DNA from: Candidatus Villigracilaceae bacterium
Lineage (GTDB): Bacteria; Chloroflexota; Anaerolineae; Anaerolineales; Villigracilaceae
Assembly (NCBI GenBank): GCA_026645935.1
Contig: JAPKMP010000006.1
Span: forward strand, 62,001 to 126,000
Length of the DNA: 64,000 nucleotides
Direction of reading: 5' to 3'
The position numbers and the translations under genes are program-made. Numbering within the stretch: the first letter of the stretch is position 1; every line of letters starts with the position of its first letter. The notes under the pieces were generated by a model. The model did not search any database. It was not told where the DNA came from and saw only the letters and a list, made by a program, of their open reading frames with translations. Below, piece by piece: positions 1 to 7,869 of this stretch.

Positions 1-609
1 TGCCAGGCTATGTTGAAAAATTCTGGCGGTGGATGCCTTGCCATGCGGGGTGACATGGCATTTAAAATCTTGCCAGGATAAGTTCTCTTTGTTATGCGCC
101 GCAAATTGATACATCATGCGAAAACCGAAAGAAGTCCCCGCCATGGAGCCAAATATCATATCTCCCAAGACGGGTATACCAGCGCTGCGAAGAGGCAAGG
201 GAATGGGTGTATCAGTAAAGAGATTGGTAGCGGAAATCATTAATTTGCGTACCTTCAGGGATGGGTGAAGGCGGAGAAGTGTCAGGGCAACTGGCCCACC
301 AAAATCGTGCGCGGCAAGATAAAGGTCCGAAATATTGAGGCGGCTGAGCAGATCTGCGATTGCCGAAGCCTGTCCCTCCATGTAAATCGAATCGTCGTCA
401 ACCGTCTCCGATTCCCCAAATCCCAATAGATCGGGGATAAGGAAGCTGAATTTCCCAGGGTATTTTTCAAGCATGGCAAGCGCCATGGCTTTCCAGGAAT
501 GAGAAGAGCCAGGGAATCCATGCAGGCAAAGTACAGGCACTCCTTCCCCTCCTTCAAGATAACTAATGCGCCCTGTTTTTTTGCGTAACAAAGATGTGCT
601 TATCATCAT
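1..609 (-). CDS. alpha/beta hydrolase, Asp-nucleophile type (partial, 3' end outside window)
   Basis: This is an alpha/beta-hydrolase-fold enzyme whose C-terminal part runs off the left edge, leaving about 203 residues. HGFPG (residues 30-34) is the oxyanion-hole motif. The nucleophile elbow reads AAHDFGGP with Asp about residue 102, instead of the usual Ser. Asp at this place is characteristic of haloalkane dehalogenases and epoxide hydrolases, so a hydrolase attacking a C-X or epoxide carbon is more likely than an esterase. The catalytic His and the cap end are outside the window, so the substrate cannot be inferred. Two consecutive ATG codons (609 and 606) follow a GGAGA stretch. The gene lies 62 bp downstream of a MarR regulator on the same strand and is probably co-transcribed and controlled by it. 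Confidence 0.85.
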   Translation of the reverse strand, partial: MMISTSLLRKKTGRISYLEGGEGVPVLCLHGFPGSSHSWKAMALAMLEKYPGKFSFLIPDLLGFGESETVDDDSIYMEGQASAIADLLSRLNISDLYLAAHDFGGPVALTLLRLHPSLKVRKLMISATNLFTDTPIPLPLRSAGIPVLGDMIFGSMAGTSFGFRMMYQFAAHNKENLSWQDFKCHVTPHGKASTARIFQHSLA

Positions 610-671
610 TTCTCCATTTACGTGCATATACATGTTTCGAAGTAAAAAAATAGTCGTGAAGTGCAAACCAC

Positions 672-1142
672 CTATGATGATACTTCTTCAACGATCATCG
701 AGATTTTATGAAGGTCTCCCATGATGCGATCCCAGTTAGAAATTCCAAGGCGGTCCATAATATGGAATTGAGCCTTTTCCCAAAAAGGACGAGCATTTTC
801 AAGAGCCAGTTTTCCTTTTGGCGTAATCTTGACGGGGCGTGAACGGCGGTCAATTCCGACAGATACCTTCACAAACCCTTTTTTTAGCAGGGGATTCAAA
901 TTTCGGGTGAGGGTCGTGCGATCCATGGCTAAGACAAGCGCCAGGTCTTGCATGAGGAATTCTTCCATCAGAGATAACACGCTGAGCAATGAATATTGTG
1001 TAGATCGAAGTCCAGTTGGGGCAAGCATCTTGTCATAATATTGCGTTACGAGGCGGGTGACACGGCGGGTGTTGAAGCCAACACAAGGAACCTGCTGACG
1101 GGCGAATTCGTAGAGGCTTTCGGGTGGTATGTTCTTGAACAC
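672..1142 (-). CDS. MarR family transcriptional regulator
   Basis: This is a dimeric winged-helix repressor of the MarR family of 156 residues. Visible features are the HTH core (around LAMDRTTLTRNLNPLLKKG) and the wing with DRRSRPVKITPKGK. A longer reading frame opens at GTG 1205, but a perfect promoter and a 22-bp palindrome lie inside that extension, so I place the start at GTG 1140-1142, about 10 nt after the -10 box. This gives an almost leaderless mRNA and a normal MarR length. The operator overlaps its own promoter, which indicates autoregulation. The downstream alpha/beta hydrolase is the likely target. MarR proteins usually respond to small phenolic or lipophilic ligands; none can be named here. 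Confidence 0.85.
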   Translation of the reverse strand: MFKNIPPESLYEFARQQVPCVGFNTRRVTRLVTQYYDKMLAPTGLRSTQYSLLSVLSLMEEFLMQDLALVLAMDRTTLTRNLNPLLKKGFVKVSVGIDRRSRPVKITPKGKLALENARPFWEKAQFHIMDRLGISNWDRIMGDLHKISMIVEEVSS

Positions 1143-1144
1143 AA

Positions 1145-1181
1145 TATAAGTGTATATACACTTATACTCGAGATTTGTCAA
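1145..1181 (-). promoter_or_regulatory. Promoter and palindromic operator of the MarR gene
   Basis: On the minus strand a consensus -35 TTGACA (1176-1181) is followed, after exactly 17 bp, by TATATA (1153-1158). A perfect 22-bp palindrome (1145-1166, core AAGTGTATATACACTT) covers the -10 box and the start site. Such an arrangement is typical of a MarR autorepressor site. It lies between the stop of the HxlR gene (1211) and the proposed GTG start at 1142. Confidence 0.8.
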
Positions 1182-1210
1182 GAGCGGATTTTCCAAAACG
1201 GACACGCATT

Positions 1211-1627
1211 TTAATAGGATTTCAATTCTTTAATGATCTTTGCAGTTAATCCATCCCTGTCATTGCGGATCTGTTCGACGAATTCCTTCGGCGCGCTGGT
1301 TTTGGAGTTGTGTTGTGCGCTCCAAAGGATTATTTCAAGCAGAACAGGAAGAAGGTCTATTCCTTTTTGTGTTAATCGAAAGGTAGCCTTCCGTCTATCG
1401 CTCTCATTCAATGACTTTGTTATGATCCCCTCCCTCTCTAATCTAACGAGACGGTCAGCTAAAACATTGGTCGCAATTCCTTCTTCAGATTTTTGGAACT
1501 CCCCGTAGGTACTTTTTCCATACATTAACATATCGCGCACGATCAACAGCGACCACAGGTCTCCAAATGTTTCAAGGGCAAAATTGATTGGGCAATTGGA
1601 ACGCCATTCCCTTTGAGTCAGTTTCAT
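1211..1627 (-). CDS. HxlR family transcriptional regulator
   Basis: This is a winged-helix regulator of the HxlR (DUF24) family of about 138 residues. It shows the family signature CPINFALETFGDLWSLLIVR with the N-terminal Cys that in relatives such as YodB and HypR senses electrophiles or oxidants, followed by the GEFQKSEEGIATNVLADRL recognition region. ATG 1660 is possible, but ATG 1627 has AAGG 9 nt upstream and follows the predicted transcription start, so it is preferred. The gene is divergent from the SRPBCC/TfoX pair, and a 31-bp palindrome lies between them. This points to autoregulation and control of the divergent pair, perhaps in redox or quinone stress. Confidence 0.88.
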   Translation of the reverse strand: MKLTQREWRSNCPINFALETFGDLWSLLIVRDMLMYGKSTYGEFQKSEEGIATNVLADRLVRLEREGIITKSLNESDRRKATFRLTQKGIDLLPVLLEIILWSAQHNSKTSAPKEFVEQIRNDRDGLTAKIIKELKSY

Positions 1628-1660
1628 AGTTTGAGACCTTGACTTAATTTTCATATTCAC

Positions 1661-1698
1661 AGTATACTAAACTTACTTGCAATTTGCAAGTAAGTTTA
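1661..1698 (-). promoter_or_regulatory. HxlR-type operator with divergent promoter region
   Basis: Bases 1668-1698 form a 31-bp palindrome with 15-bp arms around one central base; the half-site is AAACTTACTTGCAA. On the minus strand TTGCAA (1684-1689) and TATACT (1661-1666) are spaced by 17 bp, giving a promoter for the HxlR gene whose -35 and spacer lie under the palindrome. The TACTT/AAGTA core resembles known HxlR-family sites. The plus-strand gene starts 55 bp further on, so binding could also control it. Confidence 0.8.
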
Positions 1699-1752
1699 AG
1701 GAATCCTTACTACCTCATACCCTAATTACAGAAAAACGAAAAAGGAGCCGAA

Positions 1753-2166
1753 ATGATAAAAATTCAGGAAAGCCTCGAAATAAATGCTTTGCCAGATGAG
1801 GTGTGGTCCATCGTGGGTGACCTCTCCCGCGCACCGGAATTTACTCCCACAATAGTCAGCGCTCGGGTAGATGGGCTGAACCGATTATGTACGGACGAAT
1901 CCGGAAACGAAATCCATGAGGAAATGGGCGATTACTCAGTGGAATTACGCCGGTATTCCTGGCGGCATGTCAAATCACCTCTCCCGGTGAAGAGTTCTTC
2001 AGGTTGGTATTTTGTCAAGGAAAACGGCAAGACCTGTGAAATTCAGATGGTTTGGGAATTAGAATTTCTGGATCCTACGATGGAACTACAAATTACACCA
2101 AATCTTGAAGGGGCAGCGCGGCTGACCCTGGAAAACGTAAAGCGCCTGGCGGAAGGGAAAAGCTAA
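1753..2166 (+). CDS. SRPBCC family protein (START/polyketide cyclase-like)
   Basis: This 137-aa protein has the pattern of the SRPBCC ligand-binding fold. The N-terminal strand is MIKIQESLEINALPDEVWSI, followed by a helix with the FTPTIVSARV region, central strands, and a C-terminal amphipathic helix (LTLENVKRLAEG). Members bind or transform hydrophobic small molecules, and the ligand cannot be told from sequence. An AAAGGAG box lies 5 nt before the ATG. The stop codon overlaps the start of the following TfoX-like gene (TAATG), so the two are translationally coupled. Expression is probably governed by the divergent HxlR regulator. Confidence 0.75.
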   Translation: MIKIQESLEINALPDEVWSIVGDLSRAPEFTPTIVSARVDGLNRLCTDESGNEIHEEMGDYSVELRRYSWRHVKSPLPVKSSSGWYFVKENGKTCEIQMVWELEFLDPTMELQITPNLEGAARLTLENVKRLAEGKS

Positions 2167-2552
2167 TGGTAAAGAAACCAGATTCGAGTAGGGAAACAAG
2201 AAAATATACAACTTCAAACCAGAATCAAGCTGGGCAGCAGACTCTCAATCCTGTCATTGAGGAGCTATTGCGTGAAAAAGGTGTTACCCCGGCCAAAATG
2301 TTTGGTTCACACGGGTTAAAGGTTAACAGCAAGGTTTTCTTCATGCTGGTCAATGACCGCATGGTTGTCAAACTGCCAAGGGCGCGTGTTGTTGCACTGG
2401 TCGAGTCTGGTAAGGGGGAATTTTTCGATCCCGGGCATGGCAGAATTATGAAGGAGTGGATTGCCCTGGATTTGGATTCGAAGCGTTTTTGGAAAAAATT
2501 AGCCAGGGAGGCTTTGGTGTATGTTACTAAATTAACAATGACTCAGACATAA
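2166..2552 (+). CDS. TfoX/Sxy N-terminal domain protein
   Basis: This is a 128-aa protein. After a polar N-terminal tail of about 30 residues it shows the TfoX_N pattern: KMFGSHGLKVNSKVFFML, then the MVVKLP and GRIMKEWIAL segments. Stand-alone TfoX_N proteins are common in bacteria and mostly uncharacterised. The Sxy/TfoX competence activator of gammaproteobacteria carries this domain plus a second one that is absent here, so a competence role should not be assumed. It overlaps the SRPBCC gene by one base and forms a two-gene operon with it. Confidence 0.8.
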   Translation: MVKKPDSSRETRKYTTSNQNQAGQQTLNPVIEELLREKGVTPAKMFGSHGLKVNSKVFFMLVNDRMVVKLPRARVVALVESGKGEFFDPGHGRIMKEWIALDLDSKRFWKKLAREALVYVTKLTMTQT

Positions 2553-2612
2553 GAACCAACGAGAATCGTCAAGGGTTCCTTTGTGATTCTAGTGTTGATA
2601 AAATAAATGTGT

Positions 2613-2960
2613 TCAGATTACCCAGAATTTGTTAGAGAGCGGTTTGAAATTGTCATTTCTCGTAGCGCAAAGCGCCACGAGAAATCTTGGTTGCGCTCCG
2701 GGACCACATTCTCCCCGGAAATATGCCCATTCGTCACAAGAACTGCCATCTGGAAAAACACAGAGTCGGCATTGACTGCCGTCGGCGGCGGTGACAATTT
2801 CGAGCGTGTTGCCATCGTGTTCGCAGTAGACCGAGGCAGGATTTGGCATACCCACTTGGGACATTTCCGTTGCGGCAGATTCAGGCAACTCCTGAGTCTG
2901 GGGCGCTGCGCAGGCTGTCAGTGCCAGCAAAATGATTCTGGAAGTAAAGTACCTTTTCAT
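2613..2960 (-). CDS. DUF333 domain lipoprotein
   Basis: This is a small secreted lipoprotein of 115 aa. The signal sequence ends in a lipobox (LLALTAC, lipid-bearing Cys at about residue 17). The mature part holds the DUF333 signature GMPNPASVYCEHDG...GSQCRLCVFPDGSSCDEWAYFRGEC, rich in conserved Cys. Homologues are small periplasmic or surface lipoproteins sometimes labelled putative hemolysin without evidence. The last ~28 residues are not part of the domain and are encoded largely by an inverted repeat (2655-2685). This suggests the reading frame was extended when that element inserted at the 3' end. Confidence 0.8.
   Translation of the reverse strand: MKRYFTSRIILLALTACAAPQTQELPESAATEMSQVGMPNPASVYCEHDGNTLEIVTAADGSQCRLCVFPDGSSCDEWAYFRGECGPGAQPRFLVALCATRNDNFKPLSNKFWVI
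2655..2685. repeat. Inverted repeat, REP-like element
   Basis: ATTTCTCGT-A-GCGC and GCGC-C-ACGAGAAAT face each other across AAA, with one mismatch per arm. It shares GTCATT at its border and the GCGC core with a longer element at 9193-9230, so both may belong to one REP-like family. It lies inside the 3' end of the DUF333 gene. Confidence 0.6.
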
Positions 2961-3045
2961 TTCATCCTTCTTTCTTGCTTATGTGGTTCGAGGGTAATTG
3001 GTCAGGGATGAGATTGTTATAAACTAACGATTTCTGCAGTCTGAG

Positions 3046-3768
3046 CTACGTCATCCTGACAATAAACGCAATGCCTGTTACCACATTCACCATGTTACAC
3101 AGAATGTGAACGATTATTCCAATGTAGATATTCTTCTTTTTTACCCCAAAGAGTATTGGCAAAAATCCCAGGGTTCGCGTGATAATCATCCATGGTTCAA
3201 GGGCATGCTGAGCCGCAAACAGGAAACTATGGAACAATGGGGCATACTTCCCTTTCATTCTGGGCAACAGATAGCCCCGAAAATACAATTCTTCAACCAA
3301 AGGAGCCAAGATCGCCACAAATATAAAAACCAGCGAGTAGGTAAGGATCAAAGTTCCTCTGGAATAATTCCCATCCAATCCATTATTTATTCCTGGCACC
3401 CAGGAAAACAACCACTCTTGAAGGAAAGCATCAAAAGGCTTCAGCAAGGTAAAAATGGCTCCAACAGAAATAAATATGACGAGTACCCAGGCAGGATACT
3501 GCCACCACGGGATCGAATTCCGATAGCTGATGATCCCCTGCAAAGTAAATCGTCCCATCTGTTTCTTGCCCTGGTAAACCAGGACTCCGAGTTCGACCGG
3601 AATAAGGATAAAGGCGTATGCAAGGATCAAGGCAATAACCGAAGGATATCCCATATTAATTACTGGCTGTCGTGTGAGCAGGAAAAAACACCCGACCAGG
3701 ATCCCAGGGAGTAAATGCAAAATGACCGATTGTGTGGTTGGATGTTTCTCGATTTGATCCTGTTTCAT
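3046..3768 (-). CDS. CPBP family intramembrane glutamic endopeptidase (CAAX protease-like)
   Basis: This is a 240-aa polytopic membrane protein of the ABI/CPBP family. The catalytic motif EExxFRG is present as EELYFRG (Glu159-Glu160), followed by the conserved His of motif 2 (QHALEPW, His188) and His/Asn of motif 3 (HILCNMVN, His221). Hydrophobic segments fill most of the rest. Relatives cleave prenylated or membrane proteins, and in bacteria some are linked to bacteriocin self-immunity. The target is unknown. The gene stands alone, with no bacteriocin-like gene next to it. Confidence 0.88.
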   Translation of the reverse strand: MKQDQIEKHPTTQSVILHLLPGILVGCFFLLTRQPVINMGYPSVIALILAYAFILIPVELGVLVYQGKKQMGRFTLQGIISYRNSIPWWQYPAWVLVIFISVGAIFTLLKPFDAFLQEWLFSWVPGINNGLDGNYSRGTLILTYSLVFIFVAILAPLVEELYFRGYLLPRMKGKYAPLFHSFLFAAQHALEPWMIITRTLGFLPILFGVKKKNIYIGIIVHILCNMVNVVTGIAFIVRMT

Positions 3769-3923
3769 ATTGTTTATTTCCTTTTGCCATTTGTCGGATT
3801 TTGGCGAGATGATCCATGGTAATGATGACGTTGACCTTCTCGCTTGACGGTCTCAAGCCCGCAGCCAATTTTGTTTATACAATCGGATTCATGTCATCCT
3901 CCAGGCTTACTAATCACGTTGAG

Positions 3924-4454
3924 TTATATTTTCAATACGTATACATTATGAAGGTATATTTGACCTCGAAATTCGGCTTCCTCTTCACCTGCTTTAATAA
4001 ATCCTAGCCTTTCCAGGAGTTTTATGCAATTTTTATTTTCAACGGACACGATGGCTTTTATTCTTTCAACCTTCATTTTGTGTCTTGCAAATTCGATGAT
4101 CGCCTCGACAGCCTCCAGCATATAGCCCCTGCCATTGTATTGTTCCATTAACTCGAAACCGATCTCCGCTTCTTTATTTTCGGGATTCCACAAATGAAAG
4201 CTGCACGTTCCAAGTTTTGTATTTGTAGTTTTGTCAATTAAGACCCATCTATTTTGCTTTCTTGATTCAACCATGGTATAGAAATCAATTAATTCATCTG
4301 CTTGAGATATATCCGTCATGGGTTCTTCGTCATACAAATATCGGTTTATGAAATCATTCTGGAATTCTTCAAAAATTAAATCTCGATCACTATGATGGAT
4401 GCATTTTAGAACTAAACGATTGGTTTCAATGTTGGTGAACATAGGATCTTCCAT
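3924..4454 (-). CDS. GNAT family N-acetyltransferase (RimJ/RimL-like)
   Basis: This is an acetyl-CoA-dependent N-acyltransferase of 176 aa. The N-terminal ETNRLVLK segment is typical of the RimJ/RimL subgroup. The acetyl-CoA-binding motif A region is IGFELMEQYNGRGYMLEAV, and motif B is VSVENKNCIKLLERLGF. Members acetylate ribosomal protein N-termini, amino acids or antibiotics, and the substrate cannot be assigned. ATG 4454 is used here; ATG 4442 (MFTNIETNR) is an equally good start. It is monocistronic, flanked by short noncoding stretches with no other signal seen. Confidence 0.85.
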   Translation of the reverse strand: MEDPMFTNIETNRLVLKCIHHSDRDLIFEEFQNDFINRYLYDEEPMTDISQADELIDFYTMVESRKQNRWVLIDKTTNTKLGTCSFHLWNPENKEAEIGFELMEQYNGRGYMLEAVEAIIEFARHKMKVERIKAIVSVENKNCIKLLERLGFIKAGEEEAEFRGQIYLHNVYVLKI

Positions 4455-4590
4455 AATCTGTTAATAAACGCCGAAGATGTCAACCTAACTGTTTGATATC
4501 TGGCGCATCTGCCGAAATATCATCCTCTCCAATACTCCTACTTGTCGTTACGCCTGGAAGTTGAAAAGGTTGTTGTTCTGCGGCGGGTTT

Positions 4591-5268
4591 TTACGCCACC
4601 GAGACGGTGTTCCTGCGAAGCATAACGATCCCGAGCCAAGCGAACCAGATGATAAGACCCAATCCATAAACTACAGCCATCAGGTTAAGCGAGGTCAGGA
4701 GAACTCCGAGGATTCCAGCTACACCGACCACCAAGCCAAGGTAGTTCAATACTCTGGGAAGTTCCCTTGCCTGCAAGGCTACACAACTTAGAAGTAGAAT
4801 CCATAAGGCACTAACTACCGTTTCCCCACCGCCTCCACCCAAACCAGTTTCCACAGAGTCGAGCGTCAACCAGACCGTTGCTGCTTGAGCCGGATTTTCT
4901 CCATAGAGTTTGACGACTGTGCTCAAGCTGCTTATTGCGAGTGCGCCAACCACAATTACCAGGACAGCATAGATCAGTCCAAAAGTGGTCACTGCCTGTA
5001 CCAGCGCAGGTGCGCCAGCCTTCAATTGATCATAGAGCGCCAGGGACAGGAAAATCAGACTTATGCCGAAGACCAAATAGATGATTATGTCAAAAACGCG
5101 CACGAAAGCCTGGTTGTCCGCAAGAAAAGCCACGATCTTACCTAAATCACGGGGTTCGGAACCGAAACCATTGGGGACCAGTAAGGTTGCAAACATCACA
5201 AGGGCGAAGAGGTTTGTTGCTGCCCCAATCAGTGCGGCAATGCCGCCCATTTTCTGTAAATTCTTCAT
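4591..5268 (-). CDS. Multi-TM membrane protein, DUF4386-like
   Basis: This is a 225-aa membrane protein with about six hydrophobic segments. It opens with MKNLQKMGGIAALIGAATN, the N-terminal pattern of DUF4386-type proteins (short basic start, then Gly-rich first helix). It is paralogous to the gene at 8510-9169: both share LSLALYD, the NPAQA/DPAQA segment and the WLGIVMLR C-terminus. A third relative is at 7117-7824. No catalytic motif is seen. Function unknown. The start has a GGAGACAG ribosome-binding site. Confidence 0.65.
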   Translation of the reverse strand: MKNLQKMGGIAALIGAATNLFALVMFATLLVPNGFGSEPRDLGKIVAFLADNQAFVRVFDIIIYLVFGISLIFLSLALYDQLKAGAPALVQAVTTFGLIYAVLVIVVGALAISSLSTVVKLYGENPAQAATVWLTLDSVETGLGGGGGETVVSALWILLLSCVALQARELPRVLNYLGLVVGVAGILGVLLTSLNLMAVVYGLGLIIWFAWLGIVMLRRNTVSVA

Positions 5269-5337
5269 TTCTGTCTCCTTTTTTTGAGCGATATTTTGGA
5301 ATATCTATTTTTCTTTGGGTTCGCGGATTTGCCCGTG

Positions 5338-6006
5338 TCAAGCGCTGTGATGCGGCACGAACGCATCATCCTTCCATGCCTTCATTGCGACGATGAAACA
5401 TTCCCGCAACGGGCGGACGGATAAATCCTCCTGCTCGATAATTTGAAAACCCGCATTGGTAATTGCCGCCGTCAAACTGGAGCCGCTGAAAAATTTGATC
5501 GAGGGAATCAATCCCAGTCTGGATAAAACGAATATGGGGATGTTCATCAACACGCTGAGGAATGTCTTCTCTCCCAAACAGGGTGTCGCAGAGATGAAGA
5601 TGCCCCCAGGTTTCAATAATTGATTGATCCTGCCCATCACCTGCACGGAATCTTCCACCAAATGCAATATGCTCAGAGACAGGATCACATCAAACGATTC
5701 CTTCCTCAGACTTTCATCGAAAATTGCCGCTTTCGTGAAGGCTATATTTTTTATTCCGTGTTCTTCCGCCTTTGTTCTGGCAATCTCGATCATGTTCGAG
5801 GAAATGTCGATTCCGCGGACTTCCTTTACCTTGCTGGAGATTTCAAGAGCAATCGACCCTGTTGCGCATCCATAGTCCAGAACGACAGCATTGCCATCGA
5901 GATATTTCTTCGTCCAATCGATAATCTTGAGATCGTTCTCTCCAAGGCTCACGCCTGGTTTATCCCAATTCTTTGCCAACTGATTCCACATCGTTTCCGA
6001 TTTCAT
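5338..6006 (-). CDS. class I SAM-dependent methyltransferase
   Basis: This is a 222-aa Rossmann-fold methyltransferase. Motif I is VLDYGCATGSIALEI (about residues 39-53), the acidic motif II is EVRGIDISSNMIEIAR, and motif IV is FDVILSLSILHLVED. The C-terminal part is variable, with a hydrophobic stretch that may hold the acceptor. The family methylates small molecules, and the acceptor cannot be read from the sequence. The next gene on the strand ends 46 bp upstream, so co-transcription with the MDR oxidoreductase is plausible. Confidence 0.85.
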   Translation of the reverse strand: MKSETMWNQLAKNWDKPGVSLGENDLKIIDWTKKYLDGNAVVLDYGCATGSIALEISSKVKEVRGIDISSNMIEIARTKAEEHGIKNIAFTKAAIFDESLRKESFDVILSLSILHLVEDSVQVMGRINQLLKPGGIFISATPCLGEKTFLSVLMNIPIFVLSRLGLIPSIKFFSGSSLTAAITNAGFQIIEQEDLSVRPLRECFIVAMKAWKDDAFVPHHSA

Positions 6007-6052
6007 ATTTCACCTGTCAATGCCGAAGGACGGGATGACCCCGCCCCTGCAT

Positions 6053-7054
6053 TTATCCGCCGATTGCGATGACCACATTCCCCTGCTTGCGACCTTGCTC
6101 CACGTATCTGTGCGCCTCGGCGGCTCGCTCCATCGGAAAGGATTTATCGACGATGGCTTTGATCCTTCCTTCTTCCACCAGTTTTTTGACGAATGCCAGG
6201 CTTTCGAGTGTCTCATTCGCAAAGGCACAAATGACCTTTTGTTTACTGCCGGTGAGTGAGGTCCACAGCATGTCGAGCAGTGCCTTCATCTTGAAACTTG
6301 ATAACAGGTAAATTCCATTTGGCTTGAGTGAGCGCCTGACCCGGGAAAACGAACTCCTGCCAAGGATGTCGAAAATCAGGTCGTACGTCTCGCCGTTTTG
6401 GGTGAAGTCTTCCCTGGTGTAGTCAATAACCTTGTCCACACCGAGGGATTTGACGAATTCCAATCGCGGTGTGCTGCACACACCCGTCACTTCCGCTCCG
6501 TAATACTTGGCAAGTTGAACAGCCATCGAGCCGATTCCACCCGAGGCGCCATTGATGAGGACTCTCTGTCCGCGCTGGAGGTTTGCCTTCCCAAGCAGAC
6601 TCGTCGCCATGATCGCCCCGTATGGCAGGATAGCCGCTTCTTCATAACTGAGTTTGGACGGTTTGAGCGCCACAGACCCAGACTCGGGGATGCAGACATA
6701 CTCAGCATTGGCTCCCATGTTCATGCCAAGATACGCAAAGACCTGGTCGCCCGTTTTGAATTTCGTCACGTCCTTGCCGGTCGCTTCAACCTGCCCAGCC
6801 AATTCGCTGCCCAGAACAGTGATAATCGGTTTGCCAAGTCCAAAAGCGATCTTCGCAGGGAGCCAGAAGAAAAACGGCATGTTGAATTTGCGCGGGGAGA
6901 CTGCCTTGAAATTTCGCGCCATCAAATCTCCAAAGTTGACAGAGGTCGCATACACCCTGACCAAAATTTCATTGTCCTTTGGTGTGGGCTTTTCCACTTC
7001 TGTGAGATGTAAAACATCGGGTGTTCCATATTCCGTACGTACGATTGCTTTCAT
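6053..7054 (-). CDS. NAD(P)-dependent alcohol dehydrogenase / quinone oxidoreductase-like MDR protein
   Basis: This is a zinc-independent medium-chain dehydrogenase/reductase of 333 aa. The N-terminal GroES-like domain begins MKAIVRTEYGTPDVL. The Rossmann motif GASGGIGSMAVQLA (about residues 169-182) binds NAD(P)H. None of the catalytic or structural zinc Cys clusters of classical alcohol dehydrogenases is present, which places it with quinone oxidoreductase-like proteins reducing enones or quinones. The C-terminal pattern VDKSFPMERAAEAHRYVEQG is also seen in a broken gene at 12829-13008. Confidence 0.88.
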   Translation of the reverse strand: MKAIVRTEYGTPDVLHLTEVEKPTPKDNEILVRVYATSVNFGDLMARNFKAVSPRKFNMPFFFWLPAKIAFGLGKPIITVLGSELAGQVEATGKDVTKFKTGDQVFAYLGMNMGANAEYVCIPESGSVALKPSKLSYEEAAILPYGAIMATSLLGKANLQRGQRVLINGASGGIGSMAVQLAKYYGAEVTGVCSTPRLEFVKSLGVDKVIDYTREDFTQNGETYDLIFDILGRSSFSRVRRSLKPNGIYLLSSFKMKALLDMLWTSLTGSKQKVICAFANETLESLAFVKKLVEEGRIKAIVDKSFPMERAAEAHRYVEQGRKQGNVVIAIGG

Positions 7055-7116
7055 TATATTTTTTTCCTTTCGTCATTTTCATTTGGTATAGGTTTCGATC
7101 TCATCTGCCGGACGCA

Positions 7117-7824
7117 TTACGCCGCAGCGGGGATGAGTACATCTGACTTTACGGTTCTCACGCCGATCAGGAGCAGGTACAGCACCATCCAGAGTTCAAA
7201 GACCCAGATCGGAATGCTCACGTAGCCCTGGATTACTGTCCACAAGTTGGGAGCCAGGAATGCCGCGAGCAGTTTCGCATGATAGCAGGCGCAGACTATG
7301 ATGAGCGCCTCGCCCAACGACTTGGGGAACATGCCTGACTTGTAGACAAGATACCCCAGCGGGACCAGCCACAGTCCCATGAAAACCGAGGAGGCGAGAC
7401 CACCATAGCGCTGGGTGTTGAGCAGCATCTGCACCAGGGCATCCGTTCCCCCGGCGCCTAGAGCCGCCGCATAAGAACTATCGGTTGCAACCTGCATACC
7501 CTCGAATGCGAAGATGTCGTTGAGGCTGACGATTCCGGCGCCAATTGCGACGAAAATCACCATTGCGCTCGCAGCGCCTTGATGCACATGCTTGAGCAGT
7601 CGGTAGAGGGTAAAGGCAAGGAAGATCCAGGCTGTCACCATGACAAAGTCGGAGACAACAGCGATTCGGATAATCCCCGCCTTCGCGACGACGTTCGCAG
7701 CCGTGGTTGCCGCGTCGCCAGTAACGAACAACCCGTTGAACACACTGTAGGGAAATGCGGCGGAGATGGCGACGAGCAGGTAAAGCACGCCGGCAATTCT
7801 TGCAATGCTTTTTGGTGAATTCAT
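7117..7824 (-). CDS. DUF4386 domain-containing membrane protein
   Basis: This is a 235-aa protein with six or so transmembrane segments. It shows the DUF4386 pattern: the start MNSPKSIARIAGVLYLLVAI, a central QMLLNTQRYGGLASSVFMGLWLVPLGYL with its conserved WLxPLG-type turn, and the KSGMFPKSLG loop. The family occurs widely in Actinobacteria and Chloroflexota and has no assigned function. It is the clearest of three DUF4386-like genes in this 5-kb stretch. A ribosome-binding site GGAGAAAT precedes the ATG. Confidence 0.8.
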   Translation of the reverse strand: MNSPKSIARIAGVLYLLVAISAAFPYSVFNGLFVTGDAATTAANVVAKAGIIRIAVVSDFVMVTAWIFLAFTLYRLLKHVHQGAASAMVIFVAIGAGIVSLNDIFAFEGMQVATDSSYAAALGAGGTDALVQMLLNTQRYGGLASSVFMGLWLVPLGYLVYKSGMFPKSLGEALIIVCACYHAKLLAAFLAPNLWTVIQGYVSIPIWVFELWMVLYLLLIGVRTVKSDVLIPAAA

Positions 7825-7869
7825 GGCGATTTCTCCTTTTCTTGATCCATTTTGGATTAAGAGATTATT

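Noticed and set aside
2166-2552. Competence regulator Sxy/TfoX
   Set aside because: Only the N-terminal domain is present and no competence genes are near, so only a domain-level name is justified.
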